Below, piece by piece: positions 1-11,164 of a DNA stretch of 64,000 bases. Under the pieces are notes generated by a model. The model was not told where the DNA came from. It made no database searches and saw nothing but the letters and a program-made list of their open reading frames with translations. Origin of the DNA: Stereum hirsutum FP-91666 SS1 (taxonomy: Eukaryota; Basidiomycota; Agaricomycetes; Russulales; Stereaceae). The position numbers were made by a program, and so were the translations under genes. The stretch's first letter is position 1; the number at the start of each line of letters is the position of its first letter. The DNA is taken from the NCBI RefSeq assembly GCF_000264905.1, contig NW_006763138.1:1842438-1906437 (forward strand). Direction: 5' to 3'.

Positions 1-1559
1 GGCGGAATCACAGCGATGACCGCGCCACTGCTGAACCCGTACATTACCGCGAACGCGATGATCAACCTCCCAGATTTGTCTGGCAGTACCGTTCCCTCCA
101 AGGCGATCGTCCTCCGCATCACTTCTGCTACTGAAACGGAAAGGGAGGGAGAGGGCGTGGAGGTGTCGTTATTGATTCCTGCAGGGAGCCAGAGAACGAG
201 GCAAAAGAGACCGGAAAGGAATGATGCAGGTGTTAGGGTGTTGAAGGGGCCGATGACATCTGCCAGGAGGGGAGGGAGCAGACGTCCGAGGACCGAAGCA
301 CCGTTCATTATTGCGAGAGAGGTGGAAAATGAGGTCCGGGTCGCGGTCGTGCCATAGCCGAGGGATTCAGTGTAAGTCGAGAGATAGAAATAAGGGATAA
401 ATAGGCCTGCAAGTATGATACACGCCAGTTAGTTGAGCAGTGACACCGGAAACCGTGGATGTTTTTGAGCTCGAGCTCACCAAATGAGATCAACGCGCTC
501 CCAGCTGTAAGAAACACGAAGCGTGCGTCTTTCAATGACGTCAGATCAAACCACCTTCGTGTAGTCTGTGGTTGAATTGCACTCGTTGCAGAGGCCCGTC
601 GTCTCGTAATGCTAGCTAGTGCGAGCGCACAACATGCGAGGCAGAGGAAGCCAGAGATGCGTACGGCCCAGCCAAATCCAACGAGACTGAACAGACGAGG
701 CAGCATTATCGGAAATATGGCTCCGCCTGCGTTGGAAGAAATCATTAATGACGCGCTTTGGATGTAAAGAACCAAGTGGAAGAGTTACCGATGCCTGAGC
801 CCGAGGATGCGAGTCCAATGGCTGTTCCTCGGTACTTTCTAAAATGAGTGGATACGGAGGCCAGTGATGGGTAAAAGCTACACTTATATCGGTCTTCCGT
901 CAGTAGGATAGTAGGATGCGTATGAGATAGCTTGAATTTCCAAGTAGACGTACAGTATTCCGACACCCAGGCCACCCAGAACGCCTTGACAGAGCATGTA
1001 CTGATAATATTGCGTGCATATACTCGTCATCATCGTGCTGAACACTAGGACTGCGGAACCAAACGCGAGCAAAGGCCTTGGTCCAATACGATCGAATAGT
1101 TGTCCCACTAAGGTACCCTAGGTCGCACGTCAACTCAAACTCGATGTCGGTCTTAACCATGAGAGAAGAGAACAACCGTCTTACTAGCACATAAAATATG
1201 CACAATAAGTCACGTTAGGATAGAGGACATACCGAGAAGAAAAAGACCCATAATTGCATTGAGCCAATCCATGATATCGTCGACGCAGGAAGATGACTGA
1301 GCTGGTGTGTGGCATAGTACTCCTGAAAGGTCCCGAACGCATTGATCTGACCAAAAGAACAGAATAGAGCAAGAAAGCTACCAGCAACGGTAAGCCAGGC
1401 GCGCCATCCACAGTCCAGCGGTGGTTCCGGGCTATCAATGGATGGTGATGGTGTTAGAGCGGACCGGACGGTTGCTTCATGGAGGAACGAATCAGGACGC
1501 TGCTTCAGCTCTATGTCGATGTCTCTGATGCTGGAAACGGCGGACAATGCGCTAGTCAT
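1..1559 (-). CDS. MFS monocarboxylate-type transporter (3' end outside window)
   Basis: Major facilitator permease, probably moving a small organic acid or similar solute across the plasma membrane. I read exons 1559-1233, 1117-954, 877-789, 726-481 and 406 to beyond position 1, all in frame with GT-AG introns. The N-terminus is a Ser-rich cytoplasmic tail, then a CGWRAW-type entry to the first membrane helix and the FGTFQEYY segment typical of fungal monocarboxylate-permease-like (MCH/MCT) members. Next come GQLFDRIGPRPLL (the loop between helices 2 and 3), the YPSLASVSTHFRKYRG segment and the helix with GSGIGGAIFPIML. The last exon begins the second six-helix half and runs off the window. 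The start at 1559 is the first ATG that leaves a normal tail length; a longer upstream extension lacks an ATG. The substrate cannot be told from sequence. Confidence 0.85.
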
Positions 1560-3728
1560 GCCGATCCTCAGACTCGAACCGGAACTGTGTGGTGGTCTGG
1601 AAGAAAGAAGAGACTTCGTCTGGAAGGAGGAAGAGAGGTCAAGACTGGTAAAATAGACATCGACGAGCGCGCAAGAGGTGACAGATGGCAACAGTCAGAA
1701 TGAAACGAACGGAAGCAGGAAGTCTAGATATGGACAGATGGAAGTGGACGTTCCTCCTCTGGGTAAGGAGTGCTTGGAAAGGAATGCGAGATAGTGCCGA
1801 TTAGGGGCGTCCGCTTGCATCGGAATGAGAGAGCATATCATCGTCCACGAGGTTTTCATTGAGGAGCTAGAGAGACCCCTGCGGCCTGGGAATGAGTGTC
1901 GGATGGAGGCATGATGATGGCCGTGGTCTCGAGGAGAGTCGAAAGGACAACTAGAGAGAATGCTGACATAACGTACCGCGAAAGGTGGAGATGGGGAAAT
2001 AAGGGATGGCGTGAAGCCGCAAGAAAGGACAACAAGCTTAGAGGTATGCCGATCGGCATAATGCAAAGCATGAAAGGATGAACTCGCCGATTATCAGACA
2101 AGCTCCCAGGAGATATCAGAAAATCTCGAGCTTGATGGGCGCACTCAGTAATTTAGGCGAGGAAAATCGAGTACCTGTTATTTGAGGCCGTTCGCGATCG
2201 GGCTTCCGAAAGAAAAGATCGGAGATGCCTAGAGATGTCGGCATTGCATCTATGTCCGAATGATGGCGGGGAGAGTGCTGCGTTAGGCTGGTGCAGACAG
2301 GGAACCACTACTCTCTATAGCGGGTACTTATGTGGGTTATATCACTACTGCGCGAGTACTCTGCCGTAGCCTTGAGAAACCGCTCAGCACGCAAAGTTAG
2401 CCTACACGGCTCTTGTATTCCTTGGTTCTATCAAAAGAAACAGAATCAGTCGTTGAAGATCCCTTCGGACCGTGGAGTTTGGAGCTCAAAAAATGTAATT
2501 GTCGGACAGGTGCGAGGTTCAACCTCCTTCCATGCCCGACAAGTGTCCAACAGAAACGAAAACCTCGGACATAAGTATCGGTGAACCGGAGGTATGCAGA
2601 GAAAAGGAGATGACAAAGAATTCAGACCCAAGCTCAGTGAAACTGATATATGATTTCCTGACGGCCTGAGAACCGGTAGGCCCAACGCCGGAGTGCGTCC
2701 TTTTTGGCGTTGAATACCGCCCAGATCAGTCGGGTGAAGAGGCCAGAAGACTGATTGGATGCTCCAAGTCGCAGAAAAACTTGTGCGCTCATGAGGGGAA
2801 CCTATAGATGTTGACCGGATCGCAAGAGAAGAGAAAGTTGGGAGAAAGAGCAGTGGTGGCGCCGTGGCGGGGCCAGCAAGCCAGCGGAGTATCAAGGAGG
2901 CCGGCATTTGCCGTTTCCTAAAACCCGGCTCATGTCCCTGTTTGGCTTTCACGTTTTCACCTCTCTCGTCCCTCCTCACTCTCTCCGCCTCCTCGTTGCT
3001 TGGTCTTCGCGCATTTTTTCACTTGTTTCGTGTTCTCTGTTTCCATCTGATCATGTACGCATCAATGAACCTTGCTGCCTACGTCATTATCGTCCGCATT
3101 TCATCGTTGCTCCGCCCCCAACTTGTTGACCGGCCATCCCAATCCAGAACATCTGCCGCCCGACACTCGAATAAATTAGCGCGCAAGGGGATCACACCGC
3201 TTAAATTCTCTCTTATGCTCCAATATCTATGGGCATGCTCAATTCTGTGATATTTCACGGTGCCCATCTCCATATTGGTTATCGCTCGTTACTTGGGTAT
3301 GTACACCATCCGTTTGCGACGCCTCAGAAGGATCATCCCGCTGCTCGCTGTTGGTCTCGGAATGCCGGTCTCACTCGAAACAATCAAACTCACCATGACT
3401 CTGAAGAGACTCTCTAGCGTCAACTGTTGATGGGTGTTGCTAATCATCAAGTCACCATTCCCACCTTTAGAGTCATTCTCAGGTCCAGACCTGCTCGTTA
3501 TGACCGTTTGCTGCACGTTCAGGTAGATATGTGCCTAAATATACTGCTTTCGATTTCTTGGCAGGAGGAGAACATGTACAAAGCATTGAAACAGTGGTCA
3601 TAGCCCGTCCGTCGAAACCTTTAAAGACCACGGTGTTTGAGCCTTTTATCCTCACTCTCACCTCCAAGTGGAATACCTATTATCTTCAACAGCAATCCAC
3701 CCCTTTCTTCGACGAACAGTCAATCAAA
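1560..3728. other. Intergenic, no supported gene
   Basis: About 2.2 kb between the transporter start and the small secreted protein gene. Open frames exist on both strands (for example 2446-2979 minus and 2864-3250 plus), but they are low-complexity, match no family I recognise and have no convincing splice pattern. The right end presumably holds the promoter of the secreted protein gene. Confidence 0.5.
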
Positions 3729-4305
3729 ATGTTCTCCCTCCAATCCCTTCTCTTCCTCGCTTCCGTCGTCGCTCTCTCCGTCGCCTCTCCAATGCTCCGT
3801 GCGACGGGCAACAGCACGACGTGTGACTTCATCATGACACCTACCCCTGACCTTGGTGTCGATGGATTGCAAGGACCTATCAACTACGGTCAGTCAAGCA
3901 CTCCCGTGTTATTTCAGACCTCTTTTCGTTCAACAATAGGTGGGCATTCTTACTGATCTGTATTGCTCGGTTTCGAATAGCTGTGGGCCACACGGTCGGC
4001 GCACAATACCCTAACACGGAGCTTACCGTACGTGCCTCCATCTCCCCCTTATCCCTCGCGCTCGCCTCCTCCTCTCCTTCTTCTTAACCACCTGACACAC
4101 CCTCAATGACGTTCCTCTTGTACGGATATCACAGGACGACAACTCTCTTGTCCGCCACAACGACGGGACCTACGACGTTCACTCCATCATCGCCGTCTCG
4201 GGTCAGGATGGCACGTCCGTCGGCGCTTTCGTCGAAACTTGGGAAGGAACGACGCTCGATGGGCTCCAGGCGCAGTGGTACGTTGGCGCGGCGAACTGCT
4301 ACTAG
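3729..4305 (+). CDS. Small secreted protein, 125 aa
   Basis: Exons 3729-3888, 3981-4027 and 4135-4305 splice into a 125-residue protein with no gaps in frame. Residues 1-20 are a clear signal peptide (MFSLQSLLFLASVVALSVAS), so the product enters the secretory pathway. The mature part has two cysteines, one soon after the cleavage region (STTC) and one two residues from the C-terminus (ANCY), which could form a single disulphide closing the domain. There is an N-glycosylation sequon (NST) next to the first cysteine. The rest is rich in Gly, Thr and Val and looks like a compact beta domain. I do not recognise a named family; it resembles the many small secreted proteins of agarics. No membrane anchor is seen. 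The role (effector, wall protein, matrix) is unknown. Confidence 0.75.
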
Positions 4306-4667
4306 GATTCTTGAGAATGTAGGGCTATCAATAGAGCCGTGTTTGTTGGAAAAGCAGGGTATTAGAAGAAGCGTCAATGGTGTGCATGGAGGAATAGATG
4401 GTCAATTATTTGCAGATCATCCGGGATTTTTATGAATATCTTGTTGATCACGATCGAATTGCCATTCTGAGGTCACAATTCGTGAGATTGTGTGGCGAGC
4501 ACGAGGCGGACAATAGTCAACAGTGAAGGATGGATAAGCTCAAGAGAACCCCATACGGGAAAGCTTATACGAGGAGAAATTACAGGAGAGCACATTAAAA
4601 AATTCATCTTACAGGAGTGCGCATGCATGCTCGAACGAGTACGTGAGCTCCGCAGCAGGTCTCGACA
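4306..4667. other. Convergent intergenic region
   Basis: Lies between the 3' ends of the secreted protein gene and dioxygenase copy 1. No coding sequence is supported. It should contain both polyadenylation regions. Confidence 0.5.
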
Positions 4668-6271
4668 TCAACAACGGTCATTCTTTCGCACAATCTTCCT
4701 CACAACAGCTCTCTCACCCGGCTTTCCAACCATGACCATCAACGCCAAATCTGCGTACGCAGTCATGAGCATCGGCTCGTTCCCGTACGTCGCATAGTCT
4801 GCCGAATAGGTGTTCAAATACGTTGGCTTCGTTATCCAAGTCACCTGCTCGTCGACGACCAAGTCTTCAGGCCAGTCAGCATCCTCGCCTTTATCGATGA
4901 GGTTACCCCAGTGGTCTTGCAACAGAAGGCTGCAGAGATTGCGCTCTGGGTCACCAACGAGACCTCGCACGAACTTGTCGCACATGATAGTCGTGTCATC
5001 CGTCTTGTAAATGGCCATGGGGAAGGGTTTCAAGTCTTGCTGAGACAGAGCTCGGAGTATGGCGGAGTCACTGCCTTTCAGAGCGGGGAGGATTTTCTGA
5101 GCTTCGATGGAGGATGTGTCCAGGTCGAGAGCGTATTGGTACCGAAGACCGAATCCTATAAGGCCGCCGTCGGGGAGAAATGTCGGTTCGGTCAAGATGT
5201 TGAGAAGGGATTTGGCGATCGGAGCCTCTGCAATATCGGATGCGAGGAGCGTCGCCTTTGACTCGGAGGGGTCGCCTTGAACCGGGTCGTCGAAGTACAG
5301 GTTATAAGTGAGTGTGACACGATATCCTGCACAGACAGACAAAGCGTGTCAGTCCATGATTCGACTGATAACGCTTGAGGGCACAAAAACAAACGAGCGA
5401 GACTCAGAACGGACCGCGTTTGACTTCATACACTTCATGAGTAACGTCGCTGAAGAAAGCGGCGTAGCCGATAGAGGGCTCATCCTCCTTGCTTAACAGT
5501 GCACCAAAGTCGAGCACGGTCGTCTCTTCGGCATCCCTGGGACACAACGCTAATTCACCGCCCTCGTGCTCTGTGGGGAAGACGACGACAAGAGAGCCAA
5601 ACATATTATTCCCGCGCGGAGTATCCTGATGCGGCTTGAAAAAAGAGCCGGGACCTGTGAGGAAAATGGGTCGTAAGATCGTGTCAGCGTTCGTCAGTGA
5701 GCATGGAGCGAAGGAGAATCTCACCATAAACGTTGAGCTTGTAAAGTTCAGCTTTAACAGCGCGCGAGCTCTCTTTACCTACAAAAATCTCACGACAAGC
5801 CGTCTTAACGAGTCCACAATGCTCAGCGTCGAAGTGACAGGCGAAATCGCTGCGGTCAAGCTTCCTAGCTTTGCGATACGATTCGTCGAGGACGTCCTGC
5901 TGGTTGCGACCAAAGGTGGCTGCTCCACAGACGTCCGATAGATGTTCGAGCTCCGATTCTGTGGCATTGGACAGGTCGATGCGACTGCAAAGGAGATGGT
6001 GGTATCGAGATACGTCAGTATTTTCGAAGAGAACCAGACTTTCCTGACGGAGAAGTTACCCAAGGTTTGAACCACTTCCGTAGAACAGAGTGGATTCAGA
6101 GAACTGAGAAGTCAATTTCATAACTCCATGGCTGAAGGATGGTCGCGCCTTGAGCAGGCCGGCAAGGTCGATCAGAAGCTTTTCGTTATGCGTGAGTTCC
6201 GAGAGATTCAAATCATCGGAGGGAGCCCCAGTATCATGCTCAGAAGAACTTGAACTTGAAAGGGACGGCAT
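4668..6271 (-). CDS. Fe(II)/2-oxoglutarate dioxygenase-like protein, copy 1 (456 aa)
   Basis: Exons 6271-6060, 5984-5725, 5654-5415 and 5326-4668 give 456 residues. The double-stranded beta-helix core is clear: FFKPHQDTPRG supplies the HxD metal ligands (H166, D168), THEVYEV supplies the distal His (H230), and YRVTLTYN right after it supplies the Arg (R240) expected to hold the 2-oxoglutarate carboxylate. The core is preceded by a roughly 160-residue helical domain and followed by a long C-terminal domain ending in a conserved YADLALMVMVGKPGER segment. The split into four exons with intron phases 2, 1, 1, and an exon 2 of exactly 260 nt, is shared with three other copies in this window. The family is known to hydroxylate or oxidise diverse substrates; the substrate here is unknown. 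The first ATG after the TATA-like motif was taken as start. Confidence 0.85.
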
Positions 6272-9200
6272 CGAGGGAAGGAGTTGGATGAAGTAGAACG
6301 ACCTGTATACGGTATGATCGCAGGAAGGAAGGAAGGAGTAAGGAAGGAAGGCAGTTTGGCTCTTGACTGGAAAGCTTTATAGGCCGGAGGGGCTCGGAGG
6401 GGATTGACTCTGACGTGACACCGTTTTGCGGCTCCGAGGCGCCGAGGCGTGGGAACATCTGCGGCGCGCTTTGGGCGAGACGCCTTGTGTCACGAACGCC
6501 ACCCGGTCAAGCTCCAGTACTGAAATCATTGCCCGAGTAGATTGTCCAAGTCTATGACTCAAGAGAATCGCAACGGGAGCCACCTAGACTGAGTGCATCC
6601 TGGACCAGGCTGCCTGAGGGTGACTCGGCTGAGCGTTGCATTTGGCTCACTCTACCAACTCTGACTCGCCGCCGTGTGGCATTTGTGCGGCACGCTCTAA
6701 CCCAATTCTGCCACGATTATACAAGAAAATGCATCAATCACGGAAGAAAGACATTATCCTTAAGATACACAGAAGGCCTATAGAAGAAAAAAATAGGTTT
6801 TCCCCCTTTTATACGGTGGTTTCTTGCAGTCGGTGCGTGTACAACGGAAATATCGTTCCAATCGTTCACGCCTCCGTGTGTCACCCCTCGACTGCGTATG
6901 CTTGCTATACATGACCGAGTTGAGCCTTAGATTTGGATGGTCCGACCCGAGGCAGAGCCTGCATCGTAAAGACGGATGTTCAGGCCTCACGGTCCAGTGA
7001 AGAAATTCATAGAAAGTGCATGACATGTTCTCACCGTTCGATGCATGTCAAGATGGATGCCTCGTTCCACGACAGTATCGACCTGTATCTCCAAGGGATT
7101 CCTATGGACCTAGAAAATCGGAATATATAAATTCAAATTGTAATGGACACAAGACATTGAACTACGTACAGGAGAGTTGAGTGACCTGCTCGGGAGCTTC
7201 AGGGCTTCAGAGTCTGATTCGACGCGATTGCGCAAAGGCCTAAGCTCCGTCGCAGAGAGTGAAGATATATGAGTGTCCAACAATCGCAGAGCTGGGGTCC
7301 TCCGTGCGCGGAATTCCTCGCGACGGTTAAGTGTGGCCAGAAGGGAGCTGAAATACACTGTTGGGGTACGCGATAAGACTCGAAATGTTTTCGTAAATTG
7401 GGTTCACTTGCTCACTTCTACTGAGCGTGTAGAACGCACCGTCATAGGCAAATGTGTGTCGCATTTTAAGCATCTACACTGGAGTCAGATACGGGTCTTC
7501 GAGAGAAAGTTGAGCCTCACAATGACGAGTGTGGCGATCGAAACGACACTGATGCACGATTCAACTGCCGGATTGAGCTCCTATGTGGGATATGCACGCA
7601 CCTCGTCAGAACACCTGTCGTCACAGTGTAGAGCACAAGAAGGCCGATCACAGACGTATCTTGAGATCTGCAAGAAAGTTTCAGGTTATTCCAGGATCTA
7701 CTGATAATGTCTAATGTAAAATCTTGCGCTCACTGATTGAATGCAGGGCGGGCATTCCGCAATAACACGCATTGAAATCCGGCAAGCACGAGGTCGGAAA
7801 TGAGTGCAGAGATCAACGTGGCCTCTATCTCTGCTGAAAGTCCCAGAGCGACGATACCAGATTTCCCCACCCTTGGTAAAAGGCATAGATTAGTGGTCTT
7901 CTTTACATAGCTAATAACAACTGGTTTACGTTCTCGACGTGGCGTCTACATACATACAAAAGAAGACATAGTGAGGAACGGTGCCTTCAAGCTAAGTAGT
8001 GAGCGTATTAACACGTACAGATACCTGCGACTAGACAAACAAAATGGTCTAAAGTTGTGGAGTGCTCTTTCATGACATGGACGACGGAGTATACTTAATG
8101 CACACACGACAGGGAGAGCCTGGTCCATAAGGGACAGCGCTTAGACAATCACTCCAATGCCAGAAAAGGGGAGACATACCACGATGGTCGTAATCTTCCG
8201 ATTGTGTTCACTGACTGGGGCCAAACTGATAAGTGTATATTCTCGATGACAAACCCTCCAGAAGGAAGTGAATGACATACGCCTCCAGATTCTGTAGCAA
8301 TAGAAACTGATTTACGGGAAGACGAACTCAGGTCGGTGATTTACAAGGGGAAGAGTAGGGCTCGACGGACCTTCTCACAACTGTATCGGTAACGACCTGT
8401 TGCCAATGATATTCGCCGTCGACGCAGGATACTCAGCAGCAATTAAAGGGACGATGAAACGTACCATTATAAAGAAAGAGGCCTGCGTAGAGGACAGGCT
8501 TTCTGATAAGCCAAACCTCAGTGGCAGCGGCCTCAAATGCAACGTACCCACAACGTCCTACAAAGACATCAACCTCCGCACGAACACAGAGAGGAAGAAC
8601 CATACCAAGGCACCTCATATCGAAACACAGTCAATGGGTCCAGAGCATACCCGACGGCAATTTGATACAGTGCAATTGCCGCCAGAACGGCATGCATGAC
8701 ATCCGCCACCCTACAAAAATCAAAGCCTGCACCGAGGGGAGACATGTAAGTACACGAACCAAAGGATCAAAACCTGAGGCAAGTCACTTCGTCAGAGGGA
8801 GCGTGGAATTCGATTACAGTCAGCAGCTCATAACATATCATGAGTCGCATCCATAGGGAATCGCCCGTTGACTGCCTGAAGTAGGCATAGGTTTGATGGG
8901 AAGTGAATCCGCAAAACCTAGTGTGTACATCTATTCGTCATCATAGCTACCCGGAGATAGTATAAGAGAGTCACATACGCGGCCGCAAGGTAGCTTCCAG
9001 CGTACAAGCCATCGAAGGACACCTGAGAACTTGACATGTCAATGCGTGGAGAGATGATAGGAAGAGGGATAGCGCCAGGGTGGTCTCGCCTCGGGGGAGT
9101 GTGTAGACACTTATACTGGGGCCATGATGTGCATTCTTAGGCATCAGGTCTCATGGTATCCAGGACCTGTTCTTGATTCACCTGAGGGCTGAGTCGCTAT

Positions 9201-10016
9201 ACCTGGATGCTTTACATTCTATATCACTCTGGGTGAACATACAATAGGATCTTCTATCAGATTCTGATCCTAGATGACTGTGACTGTTAGATATGAAGAA
9301 CGAAAGGAATTCGGATGATACGCCTTCCATTAGCTACCATGTTTCGTGGGAGACCAATTGAGCCGGTTACACAGACGGAACATATTAATTATCTCCAGCT
9401 ACATAGCTGTAGGACGAGGACATCCGCTGCACAAACACGTCCTTGGGCAGTGAATAGGCGCAGAATAATTCACGGGAGTAAACTTTACACTGTCTGTGAA
9501 CATAGCAATCATGTTTGTGATGAACGGAAGATGGCCCCATCTTCCACAACCAAGTCGAGAGAATATGATGAAATGCTAGCATAACTCAATGAAGTCAGAC
9601 GGGACATGGCCGATCAGTTGAAGGCAGTTCCGCGCAAACCTCGGCGATTAGAGCACCTGCTCATTCCAGAGCGTGAATCAAAGCGTGCACATCACCTCGG
9701 TATAAGAGCTTAGCGTTCTCGCCACAGATTCGCATCAAACCATTTGAGGTCAGAAGATGTCGAGTATATTATTGCATACTATTACATTGCATGGTATCAA
9801 TTTCAGGTGCGCGAGGATGGCAGAGGGTGTGGAGATATAGCGAGAGTGAGCAGTGATGTAGCGGCGATGGGGCGGTTGATGAGGTCGAGGAGGAGAAGAC
9901 GGAGAGGGACCGAACGATGGGAGAGGTCGGGGCTGTTAGGGACTGATATAGTGGCGATGGGCGGCGTGTGGTGACAAAGAGCGGGTTGGTGTTGGTTGGA
10001 GATGGCGTATGATGAA
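6272..10016. other. Gene-poor 3.7-kb interval
   Basis: Between dioxygenase copy 1 and APS2. I found no ORF with family resemblance and no run of exons with matching splice sites. Open frames such as 7273-7704 and 8400-8699 lack an ATG at their start and show no domain. The left end carries the copy 1 promoter. There is no tRNA-like fold that I can see. It could be degenerate mobile sequence or a non-coding locus. Confidence 0.45.
6375..6381 (-). promoter_or_regulatory. TATA-like motif, dioxygenase copy 1
   Basis: TATAAAG on the minus strand, about 105 bp upstream of the start codon of dioxygenase copy 1. Similar motifs sit 50-110 bp upstream of the other copies. Confidence 0.4.
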
Positions 10017-10867
10017 TCATTCGAGTTTCTCGAGCTGTTCGAGACGGGAGAGGACGACGTCTTTGCTCGTTTCTTCGACTTCGCCGGCGAGGAAGATTTC
10101 GTCGAGGATGGCGTAGACCTACAAGAAAGACGGGAGGTTTTGGGTGGTCAAGGTTCGTGTGTGACGGAGAGTGTGTGGTGTTAGGGTGGTCCAGGAGGTT
10201 GAGTCGAAGAAGAAAGGGAACAGGGAGCGCGTAAGGGAACGAAAGGGACAGAACGAGACGTACCTTGTAGAAGTTGAAGACAAGGTCAAGCTCACAGACA
10301 TTATCGAAGAAAGAGTCTGAAAAATCAACATGAGCGCACCATACATGAATAATCAGCAAGGTACCAAAGCACATTGACGGAAGGCGACGCACCTAGGATC
10401 TCCACAAATAGATGGATTGCCTCCAAGTACGCAAGCTCATTGTCATTCGCATCAACGCAGACGCAGAAGAAGAGACCGGCGTAACGACGGTATACGACCT
10501 TGTAGTTTCGGAACTACTCGTCCCCATAAAATAGGGGAGAAAAGGGAGGGCCATTTAGCATGGACAGGTATCACACGAGTGGGCGGGACGGACCTCGACA
10601 AAGTTGGATTGATGCTTCTGGTCTCTTGGTGCGACTAATCTATGGACTTCACCTCGTAGCCGTACCTAAGCACAGAGAATAAGTATACAATGGAATATAG
10701 ATAAGCGAGAACGCTGTGAATGACCTTCTCTTCGTCATCGTAGGGAACGTACCACTTCGACAGCCGTGTTTTCCCTTGCCGGTTCTACATATAATACTGT
10801 TTAACTTACCATGCTATAGATATATGCGGAAAACAATGCACACCTGTACGAGAATGAACCTGATCAT
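10017..10867 (-). CDS. APS2: AP-2 adaptor complex sigma subunit (143 aa)
   Basis: Six exons (10867-10844, 10784-10725, 10665-10594, 10513-10393, 10316-10264, 10118-10017) join to 143 residues, the normal length of AP-2 sigma. Recognisable stretches are [20 protein letters not shown] at the N-terminus, [35 protein letters not shown] and [15 protein letters not shown]; these are near-invariant in the family and separate it from the AP-1 and AP-3 sigma chains. The protein is the small chain of the heterotetramer that recognises dileucine cargo signals and links clathrin to the plasma membrane during endocytosis. The first exon is only 24 nt, which makes the gene easy to miss. It shares a 297-bp divergent upstream region with GLO3. 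Confidence 0.95.
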
Positions 10868-11164
10868 TGTGTGTGACGTTGACCGATGCAGACGTTCACG
10901 ACAGAGATGAGCAAGCGACCAAGGCGGTTGTTTGGATCCAAGGCTTTTGCCAAACAAAGCCCCCAAGCACTCCGGGGCCCAATGCCACGTCGTCAGTCCA
11001 GCCTCTGCAGACCCCGTGGACCGCGCTAGACCGAAAGCTGCCAGAGGTAAACGCCAACTCCGCTTCCTCTCTCCATCCTTCACCGTCACTCCGCCCTTTC
11101 TCTTGTCTTTTCCTCTTTCTTTTCTGTGACATAGCGATAGAAGATTTCTAATACCCAAACAAAA
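10868..11164. promoter_or_regulatory. Bidirectional upstream region APS2/GLO3
   Basis: 297 bp separates the two start codons of divergent genes, both acting in coated-vesicle traffic. The right half contains pyrimidine-rich tracts just upstream of GLO3, as is common in fungal promoters. A shared promoter is inferred, not shown. Confidence 0.5.

Noticed and set aside
9769..10392. 207-codon minus-strand frame over APS2
   Set aside because: It reads through several APS2 introns; the spliced frame gives a full AP-2 sigma, so this is an artefact of intron read-through.
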